NCBI GenBank assembly: GCA_900546625.1
Contig: URDU01000011.1
Coordinates: 1 to 64,000, forward strand
Reading direction: 5' to 3'
Source of the DNA: an uncultured Lachnobacterium sp.
GTDB taxonomy: Bacteria > Bacillota > Clostridia > Lachnospirales > Lachnospiraceae
DNA: 64,000 nt
Shown here piece by piece: positions 25,566-33,522 of this stretch. The notes under the pieces were generated by a model that was not told the origin of the DNA, did no database searches, and saw nothing but the letters and a program-made list of their open reading frames with translations. The position numbers were made by a program, and so were the translations under genes. Position 1 is the first letter of the stretch, and every line of letters starts with the position of its first letter.

Positions 25566-26078
25566 GTGGCTAGTTTAGTGGAAGAGCTTATAAATGTGCT
25601 CACAGAGGAAGAAAAAGTATACAGAACACTCGCAGCAAACGCAGAGAAGAAGCGTCAGATAATCATAGACGCCGATATCCCTGCGCTTGAAGCAATGACT
25701 GATTTGGATCAGCAGGCGGGCGATGAGCTTCTTACAATGAGCAATAAGCAGGTTTCACTTCTCACAGACATTGCCAATGTACTGGGCAAGTCAGATGAGA
25801 AGATGACAGTCACAAGGCTGATTGGATATCTCGGCACACAGCCGGATATTCAGGCGAAGCTTACGGCAGCGCGCGACAGTCTGCTTGAAGCAGCTGCACA
25901 GATGAAAGAAATCAACGATTTAAACTCACAATTACTTGCTCAGGCAATAGAGCTTACAGAGTTTGACATTACCCTGTTCAAGAGCATGAAACAGGCGCCG
26001 GAGACCGCTAATTATGACAGAAATGCATACAATACAGGCGACCTCTTAGGCAGCAGCGGTTTTGATGCGAAGCAATAA
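25566..26078 (+). CDS. flgN: Flagellar export chaperone FlgN
   Basis: This 170-residue helical protein belongs to the FlgN family, chaperones that keep the junction proteins FlgK and FlgL export-ready. The N-terminal LVEELINVLTEEEKVYRTLA and central coiled-coil (about 75-130, SLLEAAAQMKEINDLNSQLL) are typical. The start is a GTG with AGAGGA 7 bases upstream; no ATG fits. It sits directly before two flgK genes and flgL, its known clients. Confidence 0.88.
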   Translation: MASLVEELINVLTEEEKVYRTLAANAEKKRQIIIDADIPALEAMTDLDQQAGDELLTMSNKQVSLLTDIANVLGKSDEKMTVTRLIGYLGTQPDIQAKLTAARDSLLEAAAQMKEINDLNSQLLAQAIELTEFDITLFKSMKQAPETANYDRNAYNTGDLLGSSGFDAKQ

Positions 26079-26101
26079 TCATTAACCGGGAGGACAGGGA
26101 C

Positions 26102-27811
26102 ATGGCAAATGGATTCGGAAGTTTTTATGTAGGCAGCTCCGGACTTAAAAACTCGCAGAATGCTCTTAATACAACCGCAAACAACATGGCCAATGTCAAC
26201 ACGACAGGCTATGTGCGTCAGCAGGTAAGATTTTCAGATAAACATTATATCACCAGAAATAACCCTACAGCGGGCACCAACATCCAGCAGAGCGGACTGG
26301 GCGTTTCCGTATCGGATGTGGCACATGTCAGGGATATTTTCTTAGACAAATCGTATAGGCAGGAGAATGGCCGAAAGGGCTTTTACTCGACACTCTACAG
26401 CACCACATCATATGTGGAGGATATCATGCAGGAGATGAACGGTGCACAGTTCAAGGATAGTATATCAGAGCTGTGGCAGGCATTTCAGGAGTATGGCAAG
26501 GATCCGACAAACTCTACGAATCAGAACCTTATTATCCAAAAGAGTGAGCTTTTTCTGACCAGATGCAATACGGTTTATTCTGATCTTCAGAAATACCAGT
26601 CAAATATAAACTTACAAATTAAAGACCAGGTCGATAGAATCAATGAAATCGGCGACAAGATTTATGCACTCAATCTCGAGATTCAAAAGACAGAGTCAGG
26701 CGGTGTGGAGACTGCCATGACAGCGCGTGATGCGAGGGACAGTCTGATTGATGAGCTCGCAGGCTACGCTAAGATAGAGGCTGAGGAGGATTCTACCGGC
26801 TACGTGCGCATCAAGCTCGAGGGGCAGCAGTTTGTGCAGGATAACAAGTGCAACCATATAGGCCTGACCGAGGAAAAGGGCACAGGCTTTTATACACCGT
26901 ACTGGCCTCATATCACTACACAGGAGAGCTATATGCCGGTGTTTAGCGATGTTGCATTGCCGTCAGCGCTGGCTGAAAGAGTCGGCTGCACGCAGACCAC
27001 CAACATAGCAACCAGCCTGAATAATGATATAGGAAGCCTGAAAGCACTCCTTGTATCAAGAGGCTCGGAGTATGGCACCTACGATTTCATGAGCGAGGAA
27101 AATTATAGCAAGGTGGAGGACAATGTGGTCATGGAGACACAGGCCGAGATATCATACCTCGCGCGAAACATCATGATGGCCATGAACGATATATTTTGTC
27201 CGAATACCACATACACAGCGGCCGACGGTACCACATACACGGTTTTGGATACTGCAAACTGCTCGGTAGGAGCCGATGGCAGCCTGCCACCGCATGAGCT
27301 CTTTGCAAGAGAAGGATATGACCGTTACACACAGATGGAAATAGATGGCAAACAGTTTTATGTATACAATGATGAGACAAAGGCAAACAACTCATCCTGG
27401 TACAAGCTTGGAAATGTTTCGGTAAATCCAAAGCTTGCAGCGCAGGTGACACTGATGCCGTCATACAAGCAGGACGGAGCCGCAAATTATGGTCTTGCAG
27501 ACCAGATTACAAAGGCATGGTCAGCAGAGAATCTATACATCAACCCAAAGGATACGTCAAAGTGCAATTTTGAGGGATATTATGACAAGATAATCTCGCA
27601 TCTCGGAACAAACGGCAGTATATATAAGGCGTCATCAGACACTATGACATCGACGGCAGCGGCCATAGACAACCAGAGAAACCAGATAATGGGTGTGTCG
27701 AGTGACGAGGAGCTGACGAATATGATCAAGTATCAGTCAGCATACAACGCATCAAGCCGTTTTATCACAGTAATCAGTCAGATGACTGAGCTCATAGTAC
27801 AGCTCATATAG
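26102..27811 (+). CDS. flgK: Flagellar hook-filament junction protein FlgK (first copy)
   Basis: This 569-residue protein has the FlgK/rod-hook N-terminus (FGSFYVGSSGLKNSQNALNT then NNMANVNTTGYVRQQV) and the C-terminal coiled coil (EELTNMIKYQSAYNASSRFITVIS). These ends pair to form the D0 core, with a variable middle exposed on the surface. It forms the first junction ring between hook and filament. AGGAGG lies 5 bases before the ATG. It is followed by a second FlgK-like gene, which is unusual. Confidence 0.9.
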   Translation: MANGFGSFYVGSSGLKNSQNALNTTANNMANVNTTGYVRQQVRFSDKHYITRNNPTAGTNIQQSGLGVSVSDVAHVRDIFLDKSYRQENGRKGFYSTLYSTTSYVEDIMQEMNGAQFKDSISELWQAFQEYGKDPTNSTNQNLIIQKSELFLTRCNTVYSDLQKYQSNINLQIKDQVDRINEIGDKIYALNLEIQKTESGGVETAMTARDARDSLIDELAGYAKIEAEEDSTGYVRIKLEGQQFVQDNKCNHIGLTEEKGTGFYTPYWPHITTQESYMPVFSDVALPSALAERVGCTQTTNIATSLNNDIGSLKALLVSRGSEYGTYDFMSEENYSKVEDNVVMETQAEISYLARNIMMAMNDIFCPNTTYTAADGTTYTVLDTANCSVGADGSLPPHELFAREGYDRYTQMEIDGKQFYVYNDETKANNSSWYKLGNVSVNPKLAAQVTLMPSYKQDGAANYGLADQITKAWSAENLYINPKDTSKCNFEGYYDKIISHLGTNGSIYKASSDTMTSTAAAIDNQRNQIMGVSSDEELTNMIKYQSAYNASSRFITVISQMTELIVQLI

Positions 27812-27852
27812 TTTTAGGATACGACAAGAGAGTATGAACAGGAGGAGTCAGT

Positions 27853-29706
27853 ATGGCTTCAACATTTTTTGGATTACATATAGGGTCGAGTGCTCTGAGC
27901 TCATTTCAGGTAGCGACCAATACAACAGCCAACAACATAGCCAATGTCAAGACGACCGGATACACCAGGCAGGAGGCTACCCTGCAGGCAAAGGATGCCA
28001 TAAATGTCACAGCCCGCTACGGAAGCGTCGGCACAGGTGTTACAGTCACCTCAATCAAACAGCAGCGTGACCTGTACTACGACAATAAATACTGGGAAAA
28101 CAATTCCTGCTATGGACGCTATGAGCAGAAGTTGTATTACATGGAACAGATTCAGAACTACTTTAAGGATAACGGCTCATCGGTTAAGGGCTTTTCGAGT
28201 GTTTTTTCACAGATGTTTTCAGACCTTGATACACTGCGCAGCAAGCCGTCCGACAAGACAGTGAGAAATCAGTTTATCAGCAGCGCGCAGAGTCTTTGTA
28301 CATATTTCAACCAGATGAGTGACAATCTCTCAAAGCTGCAGGATGACTGCAACGAAGAAATCAGAAACAACGTAGACAAAATCAATTCAATCAGTGAGAA
28401 AATTTCACTGTTAAATAAGGAGATTAACCAGATAGAGACAGGAACCGGTGTCGAGGCCGGCTCACTTAGGGATGAGAGGGCGAATCTCATCGACAGCCTG
28501 TCAAAGATTGTTAATGTATCTTACAACGAGACAGAGGTGCAAAACACCTATGGAGACAACCTGGGTGGCACCAATTTCTCACTCTATATAAATGGAGAGA
28601 AGGTTGTGGAGGGCAAGGATTACCGAAAGCTCATCTGTGAGTCGTCAAAGACGAAAAACAATCAGACAGACAACGCCGATTTGTATAAAATATACTGGGA
28701 AGATACTAAGATGGAGTTTTCCGCGACAGCTGGAACCGCAGGGGGAAGCCTGAAGGCTCTCTTTGAGGTGAGAGATGGTGATAACCTGGAGAACTTCAAG
28801 GGTAAGGTCACAAAGGCTGATGCGTATTCGCTCACAGTGGAGAACACATCAATAGATAATATAAAGTCACTCAATCTGCCGGATAAGGATGGCAAAATCA
28901 CTGTAAATAATATCACCTACAGCTACGACAGCTGGGAGGCACAGGTGGATGCACAGGGCAATATCAAGTCTTTAACATTTGCGCTGAGCAAGGACAAGGC
29001 CATAGCAGACCCTGACAGGGCCGTAGCAGAGGGATATATTTTGAATGCAGGCTCCGCGATAAATGCGAGGGGAATCCCTTACTACATGACACAGCTCAAC
29101 GAGTTTGTCAGAAATTTCTCAGAGATGTTCAATCAGATAGAGAGCAAGGGCCAGAATCTGAATGGAGATACACCGCCTACATTTTTTGAAGCAATCACAA
29201 GCACGGCAAAGGTATATGATTTCTCGGAATCAGCAGCCTACAGCAAGCTGCCTGACGGACAGACTGCCACAATAAACAGCAGCTCCAACACGTATTACAG
29301 GATGACAGCGGCTAATTTCTCCGTAAACAAGGATGTGATGAACGATGTATCACTTTTTGCGACTGCCACAGATTATGTCAAGACTGATTCATGCGATATA
29401 GTTGATGAGCTCAAGAAGCTGCAGTCGGAGAAAACAGTATACAGAGGTGATAAAGCGGAGTCATTCCTCGAGACGATCATCTCAAATGTATCGGTGGATA
29501 CGGAAAAGGCGGAGACTTATAACAAGCTCTACAGCAATCTGGAGCAGACCATTGCAAACCAGAGGACATCGGTATCGGGCGTAGATGAGGATGAGGAGGC
29601 ATTAAACCTCGTGAAGTTCCAGTATGCATACAATATGGCATCTAAAATCATATCGGTTATGAACCAGATGCTTGATAAGCTCATAAACGATACGGGCGTG
29701 GCATAG
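27853..29706 (+). CDS. flgK: Flagellar hook-filament junction protein FlgK (second copy)
   Basis: This 617-residue protein has the same end signatures: FFGLHIGSSALSSFQVATNT and NNIANVKTTGYTRQEATL at the start and EDEEALNLVKFQYAYNMASK with a MNQMLDKLINDTG end. The middle (about 230-470) differs strongly from the first copy. It begins 41 bases after it with AGGAGG upstream. Its C-terminus is closer to the classical FlgK form, so this copy may be the principal FlgK and the first a divergent paralogue; the sequence alone does not decide. Confidence 0.88.
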   Translation: MASTFFGLHIGSSALSSFQVATNTTANNIANVKTTGYTRQEATLQAKDAINVTARYGSVGTGVTVTSIKQQRDLYYDNKYWENNSCYGRYEQKLYYMEQIQNYFKDNGSSVKGFSSVFSQMFSDLDTLRSKPSDKTVRNQFISSAQSLCTYFNQMSDNLSKLQDDCNEEIRNNVDKINSISEKISLLNKEINQIETGTGVEAGSLRDERANLIDSLSKIVNVSYNETEVQNTYGDNLGGTNFSLYINGEKVVEGKDYRKLICESSKTKNNQTDNADLYKIYWEDTKMEFSATAGTAGGSLKALFEVRDGDNLENFKGKVTKADAYSLTVENTSIDNIKSLNLPDKDGKITVNNITYSYDSWEAQVDAQGNIKSLTFALSKDKAIADPDRAVAEGYILNAGSAINARGIPYYMTQLNEFVRNFSEMFNQIESKGQNLNGDTPPTFFEAITSTAKVYDFSESAAYSKLPDGQTATINSSSNTYYRMTAANFSVNKDVMNDVSLFATATDYVKTDSCDIVDELKKLQSEKTVYRGDKAESFLETIISNVSVDTEKAETYNKLYSNLEQTIANQRTSVSGVDEDEEALNLVKFQYAYNMASKIISVMNQMLDKLINDTGVA

Positions 29707-29722
29707 AAGCAGGAGGCATAAT

Positions 29723-31255
29723 ATGAGAATCACCAATAATATGATAATGGGAAATACCAAGACCAATATCAATTCAACAAAGGTTTTGGTAGACAAATAC
29801 AATACTCAGATGACCACCCAGAAGAAGATATCCAAGGCATCGGAGGATCCGGTTATCGCCATCAGATCGCTTCGTTTGTCGACCAGTCTGTCACACCTTG
29901 ACCAGTACAAGGATAACAATATCCCGGATGCTTCCTCGTGGATGGATGTCACAGAGACAGCCCTTAGCAACATGAAATCACTCCTCACGGATATCCGTAC
30001 ACAGTGTGTAAACGGTTCTACGGATACACTCACAGCTGAGGACAGAAATACTATATTACAGCAGCTCACAGCTCTGTCAGAGCAGGTGTATACAGAGGGC
30101 AATGCAGACTATGCAGGAAGAACGGTATTTACGGGCTACCGCACAGCGTCAAAGCTCACATTCCAAAAGGACACAAAGAGCACATATCAGATAACACAGG
30201 AGTTTTCTGCCACTGATTTGTCGGAGAAGCGGTATTATACAAATGGCGTGACTGTTCCGAATAGCATAAATGCAGCAACACCTGACTGTACCGCAGATGT
30301 CACAGAGCACAGCTTCCAGAGAATCCGTCTGGGCTACGGTAATACGACAGACGATGTGAAGCTTTCCATCGATGGAAAAGAGCTGACGCAGGGCACGGAT
30401 TATACTGTATACAAGAGTGTGTCTGATTTTGACCCTTCAAAGCTTTCAGCTGATGATACAGCATATATTCAGGAAACCGGTGAATTTGTGTTTGGTAAAA
30501 ATGTAGCTGCTTCGATTAAGGATAATGACAAGAAGCTTTCTGTCACATATGTAAAGACAGGCTTTGACAGCAGTGATGCGAGACCTGAGTATTATTACAG
30601 CTGCAAGGATATTACAAATGCTGTGACGCTTGATGCTGATGGCAATGTACCTCATGATGCAGCAGGAGACATCATATACTCCGACCCATCAAAGGTAGTG
30701 GATTTTGAGTTTTCAAGTCAGGAAATCAAATATACAGTGGCAAACAGCACCGATATCACTGTCAATACACAGGCGAAGGATGTTATGGATACAGGCATCA
30801 AGCGCGATGTGGATGAGCTGATTGATGTAGTGCAGAATGCAGTCAATGCTCACGACAAGGTTTCACAGCTAAAGAAGATGATGCAGCAACAGCAGTACTC
30901 CGACAAGGATTCACAGGCAAAGCTTAAGACTTACCTTGAGGCTGCAGAGCAGGAGGCTGACTACGCCGACAACAATTTGCAAAAGACCTACAGCCAGTAC
31001 ATCACACGCTTTGATGATCATCTGAATAAGGTAAATCTGGCGCTCACCAATTCGGGAAGCACAAAGAGCCGCCTCACTCTCATAAAGAACAGAGTTGAGG
31101 AGCAGCAGACGACCATAGAGGAGCTCAAATCAACAAATGAGGATAGGGATATTTCTGATATAATTATTGATTTTTACGCTATGTACAATGCATATCAGTC
31201 CAGCCTGACAGCGGCATCAAAGGCCAATTCACAGACACTGCTTGATTATCTGTAA
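29723..31255 (+). CDS. flgL: Flagellar hook-associated protein FlgL, enlarged
   Basis: This 510-residue protein has the FlgL/flagellin N-terminus (MRITNNMIMGNTKTNINS, KKISKASEDPVIAIRSLRLS) and the C-terminal helix (SDIIIDFYAMYNAYQSSLTAASKA). Usual FlgL has about 300 residues; here residues about 170-330 form an extra surface domain (RLGYGNTTDDVKLSIDG, EYYYSCKDITNAVTLDADG). It makes the second junction ring, onto which flagellin polymerises. It starts 17 bases after the second flgK with AGGAGG. Confidence 0.88.
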   Translation: MRITNNMIMGNTKTNINSTKVLVDKYNTQMTTQKKISKASEDPVIAIRSLRLSTSLSHLDQYKDNNIPDASSWMDVTETALSNMKSLLTDIRTQCVNGSTDTLTAEDRNTILQQLTALSEQVYTEGNADYAGRTVFTGYRTASKLTFQKDTKSTYQITQEFSATDLSEKRYYTNGVTVPNSINAATPDCTADVTEHSFQRIRLGYGNTTDDVKLSIDGKELTQGTDYTVYKSVSDFDPSKLSADDTAYIQETGEFVFGKNVAASIKDNDKKLSVTYVKTGFDSSDARPEYYYSCKDITNAVTLDADGNVPHDAAGDIIYSDPSKVVDFEFSSQEIKYTVANSTDITVNTQAKDVMDTGIKRDVDELIDVVQNAVNAHDKVSQLKKMMQQQQYSDKDSQAKLKTYLEAAEQEADYADNNLQKTYSQYITRFDDHLNKVNLALTNSGSTKSRLTLIKNRVEEQQTTIEELKSTNEDRDISDIIIDFYAMYNAYQSSLTAASKANSQTLLDYL

Positions 31256-31322
31256 GTAGTTAAACGGTACACAATGACCGGGTTATATAACGCTCGTGGA
31301 GCGGGCGAAAAGGAGGAAAGCC

Positions 31323-31787
31323 ATGAGGGCAAAAACAAGAATATTTGGGGAGATTGACATCCCACAGGACAAAATCATCACGATGGACAAGGGGATGATA
31401 GGTTTTTCGGAGCTGAAAAACTACACTCTGATATATAATTCAGAGAAGGAGAATGATAAGAAGTCTATCATGTGGCTTCAGTCGATGGATGATGGAGACA
31501 TTGCATTTCCTGTTATGACACCGGATATCATCATGCCTGACTACAAGCCGACGGTCAACGAGGATCTTCTTGCACCTCTTGGAGAGCTGAATGAGGAGAA
31601 TATGTATGTGATCGTCACTGTAAATGTACCTAGCGACATCACAAAGATTGCCTGCAATTTAAAGGCTCCTATTGTGGTCAATACCGATAGCAACAAAGCA
31701 GCACAGCTTATAGTGGAGGATGACTATAAGGTGCATTTCCCGATTTATGACATCATAAAAGGGAAAAAAGAAAGGGCGGGTGAATAG
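31323..31787 (+). CDS. fliW: Flagellar assembly factor FliW
   Basis: This 154-residue protein matches FliW: an early [21 protein letters not shown], then [10 protein letters not shown], and the central [18 protein letters not shown] and [19 protein letters not shown]. FliW binds CsrA or flagellin; when flagellin builds up, FliW leaves CsrA free to repress flagellin translation. The start at 31323 has AGGAGG 6 bases upstream; the longer frame from 31296 lacks an SD. Its stop is one base before csrA begins. Confidence 0.93.
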   Translation: MRAKTRIFGEIDIPQDKIITMDKGMIGFSELKNYTLIYNSEKENDKKSIMWLQSMDDGDIAFPVMTPDIIMPDYKPTVNEDLLAPLGELNEENMYVIVTVNVPSDITKIACNLKAPIVVNTDSNKAAQLIVEDDYKVHFPIYDIIKGKKERAGE

Positions 31788-31788
31788 T

Positions 31789-32007
31789 ATGCTGGCTCTT
31801 ACAAGGAAAAAGGGTGAATCTCTGGTGATTAATAATGATATTGAGATTACTATTCTCGAAATCAGAGGTGACCAGATTAAGCTCGGCGTAAGTGCACCAA
31901 AGGAGGTGCCGATTTACCGCAAGGAGGTTTACACTCAGATACAGCAGGAGAACAAAAAGTCTGCGGATGCGCAGAATGCGCAGGCTCTCAAGGAGCTGTT
32001 CGGATAA
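31789..32007 (+). CDS. csrA: Translational regulator CsrA
   Basis: This 72-residue RNA-binding protein begins [20 protein letters not shown] and contains [19 protein letters not shown], the CsrA core with the key Arg/Leu residues. It binds GGA motifs over ribosome binding sites, chiefly in flagellin mRNA. It starts two bases after the fliW stop, so production of both is coupled, matching the FliW-CsrA partner switch known in Bacillus. A terminator at 32082 closes the operon. Confidence 0.95.
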   Translation: MLALTRKKGESLVINNDIEITILEIRGDQIKLGVSAPKEVPIYRKEVYTQIQQENKKSADAQNAQALKELFG

Positions 32008-32081
32008 CCTTAGGCAGCGAGGTATATGTCGAAAGTTGCGACCGAAACCAATTGAATGAGTGTTCTATCAAGGCTATAATT

Positions 32082-32126
32082 GAACCAGTACAGCGATATA
32101 ACTTTTTTCGCGGTGCTGGTTCTTTT
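32082..32126 (+). terminator. Terminator of the late flagellar operon
   Basis: GAACCAG and CTGGTTC form the base of a stem with further GTAC/GTGC pairing and an AT-rich loop, followed by TTTT. It lies 75 bases after csrA. Confidence 0.75.
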
Positions 32127-32183
32127 CGATGTGCCAAAAGCGTATAGAGAATAAAATATAATTTCAGACAGGAGGACTTCAAT

Positions 32184-32918
32184 TTGGAGAAAGTACGTTA
32201 CATGATTTCCGATGCGGCAGCCGCCGTGGATGTGGAGACTCATGTGTTGCGTTACTGGGAGGATGAGCTGGGACTTGATGTGCCCAGAAATGAACTTGGC
32301 CATAGATACTATACGAGAGACAATATAAAGCAGTTTTTAAGGATAAAGGAGCTCAAGGAGAAGGGATATCAGCTTCGTGCAATCCGCGATATGCTTCATT
32401 CCGATGCACCCGGTGAGCCGGTAAATCCACCGGAGCCTGCGGTCAGGGAAGAATCCGTACAGCCTGTAAATTACCCGAATATCGCAAATCAGGCGGTAAA
32501 ACAGGAGATGTCCGGGTATAATCCGGCATATCACGATGAGATGGACAGATATAATCATACATACAGAAGCCGCACGGCAGATGAGCGTATGGATGAGTTT
32601 CGCGAGCTGATGAGTAATATCGTGGGGAGAGCCATAGCACTGAACAATGAGGAGCTGAGTCAGCAGATATCCACTGAAGTGCAGGAGCGGATATTAAAGG
32701 AAATGAACTATCTGATGCGCGAACAGGATATTGCCCAGGAGGAGAGATATAAAAAGCTGGATGCTGCCATACGCGGAAATCTGCGCAGAAAGGGGCTTTT
32801 TGCAAGGAAAAGGAATGCGGATGGGGCTGCAGATACAAAAATAAGCACTGCAGACACCAAGGGAAAGAAGGGGCGTGATAAGACGCATACGCATGAGCTT
32901 AAGCCGGTGAGATTGTAG
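32184..32918 (+). CDS. MerR-family DNA-binding protein with long polar tail
   Basis: This 244-residue protein has a MerR-type winged helix at residues 5-72: VRYMISDAAAAVDVETHVLR then YWEDELGLDVPRNELGHRYY. The remainder is a proline-rich linker (about 75-130) and a coiled coil (about 150-195) with a basic tail. There is no metal or drug-binding domain. The start is a TTG with AGGAGG 8 bases before it. Such long MerR-like proteins in Clostridia, located beside flagellar genes, are of unknown function. Confidence 0.75.
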   Translation: MEKVRYMISDAAAAVDVETHVLRYWEDELGLDVPRNELGHRYYTRDNIKQFLRIKELKEKGYQLRAIRDMLHSDAPGEPVNPPEPAVREESVQPVNYPNIANQAVKQEMSGYNPAYHDEMDRYNHTYRSRTADERMDEFRELMSNIVGRAIALNNEELSQQISTEVQERILKEMNYLMREQDIAQEERYKKLDAAIRGNLRRKGLFARKRNADGAADTKISTADTKGKKGRDKTHTHELKPVRL

Positions 32919-32982
32919 AGCGTGTATGACAACGCTTACACTATAAAAATGAATACAATACAAAGACGATTACAACACAAAA

Positions 32983-33014
32983 AAGACGACCCATATCAGG
33001 TCGTCTTTCTTTCT
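32983..33014. terminator. Bidirectional terminator between the MerR-like and ferredoxin genes
   Basis: AAAGACGACC and GGTCGTCTTT pair around CATATCA, flanked by A-run and T-run, so it can end both convergent transcripts. Confidence 0.9.
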
Positions 33015-33029
33015 TAAGTATGCTAAAAA

Positions 33030-33200
33030 TTAGCCCTCGCTGATTGCTCCAGTTGGGCAAACACCAGCACATGTACCACAATCGAGACAAGAATCTGCAT
33101 CGATTACGTACTGTGAATCACCAGCAGAGATAGCTCCTACTGGGCACTCACCAGCACATGTACCACAGCTAACGCATGAATCAGAAATTACGTATGCCAT
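33030..33200 (-). CDS. 2[4Fe-4S] clostridial-type ferredoxin
   Basis: This 56-residue protein carries two identical cluster motifs, CVSCGTCAGECP and CLDCGTCAGVCP, each followed by a [V/T]GAIS loop. It is a small soluble low-potential electron carrier used by hydrogenase, pyruvate:ferredoxin oxidoreductase and Rnf in anaerobic fermentation. AAGGAGG lies 7 bases before the ATG. It stands alone between terminators, with its own promoter (33285 to 33257) and a palindrome in the leader. Confidence 0.95.
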   Translation of the reverse strand: MAYVISDSCVSCGTCAGECPVGAISAGDSQYVIDADSCLDCGTCAGVCPTGAISEG

Positions 33201-33219
33201 AATGAAATCCTCCTTATAA

Positions 33220-33235
33220 AATAATGATCATTATT
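33220..33235. promoter_or_regulatory. Perfect 16-bp palindrome in the ferredoxin leader
   Basis: AATAATGATCATTATT reads the same on both strands. It sits between the predicted start of transcription and the SD of the ferredoxin gene. Its AT-rich form resembles Fur/PerR-type operators, but no regulator is linked to it here. Confidence 0.55.
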
Positions 33236-33256
33236 CGCCGTTATTGGCTTATCTGC

Positions 33257-33285
33257 ATTGTAGTACAAAACGCAGAATAATGCAA
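33257..33285 (-). promoter_or_regulatory. Promoter of the ferredoxin gene
   Basis: On the minus strand TTGCAT (33285-33280) and TACAAT (33262-33257) are separated by 17 bases. Transcription would start near 33250. Confidence 0.7.
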
Positions 33286-33465
33286 TGCCAAATAAAATTG
33301 TACTTACTTTTACACAATCTTATATAAAAATTACCAAATATTGAGTAAAACTTGAAATGCTATTGTTACTATTGTATAATAAATAGAAAACTATTTTATG
33401 TGTGTGGTAGTTATGAATAGTTACAATAAAAACACATGATCATTTAGAAAAGCAGGTGTTTGCAC

Positions 33466-33522
33466 ATGGCATGTTACTGTAGCATGTGCGGTGAGGATAT
33501 AAAATGGAAACAAAAATTATAA
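33466..33522 (+). CDS. Small Cys-rich upstream ORF overlapping the Sua5 start
   Basis: An 18-codon frame, MACYCSMCGEDIKWKQKL, begins at 33466 and ends 19 bases inside the next gene. It contains two Cys pairs (CYC and CSMC). An AGCAGG-like SD lies about 9 bases upstream. It may be a leader peptide that couples translation to the gene behind it, or chance. The preceding 265 bases contain a TATAAT-like -10 near 33375 and nothing else I can name. Confidence 0.35.
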   Translation: MACYCSMCGEDIKWKQKL

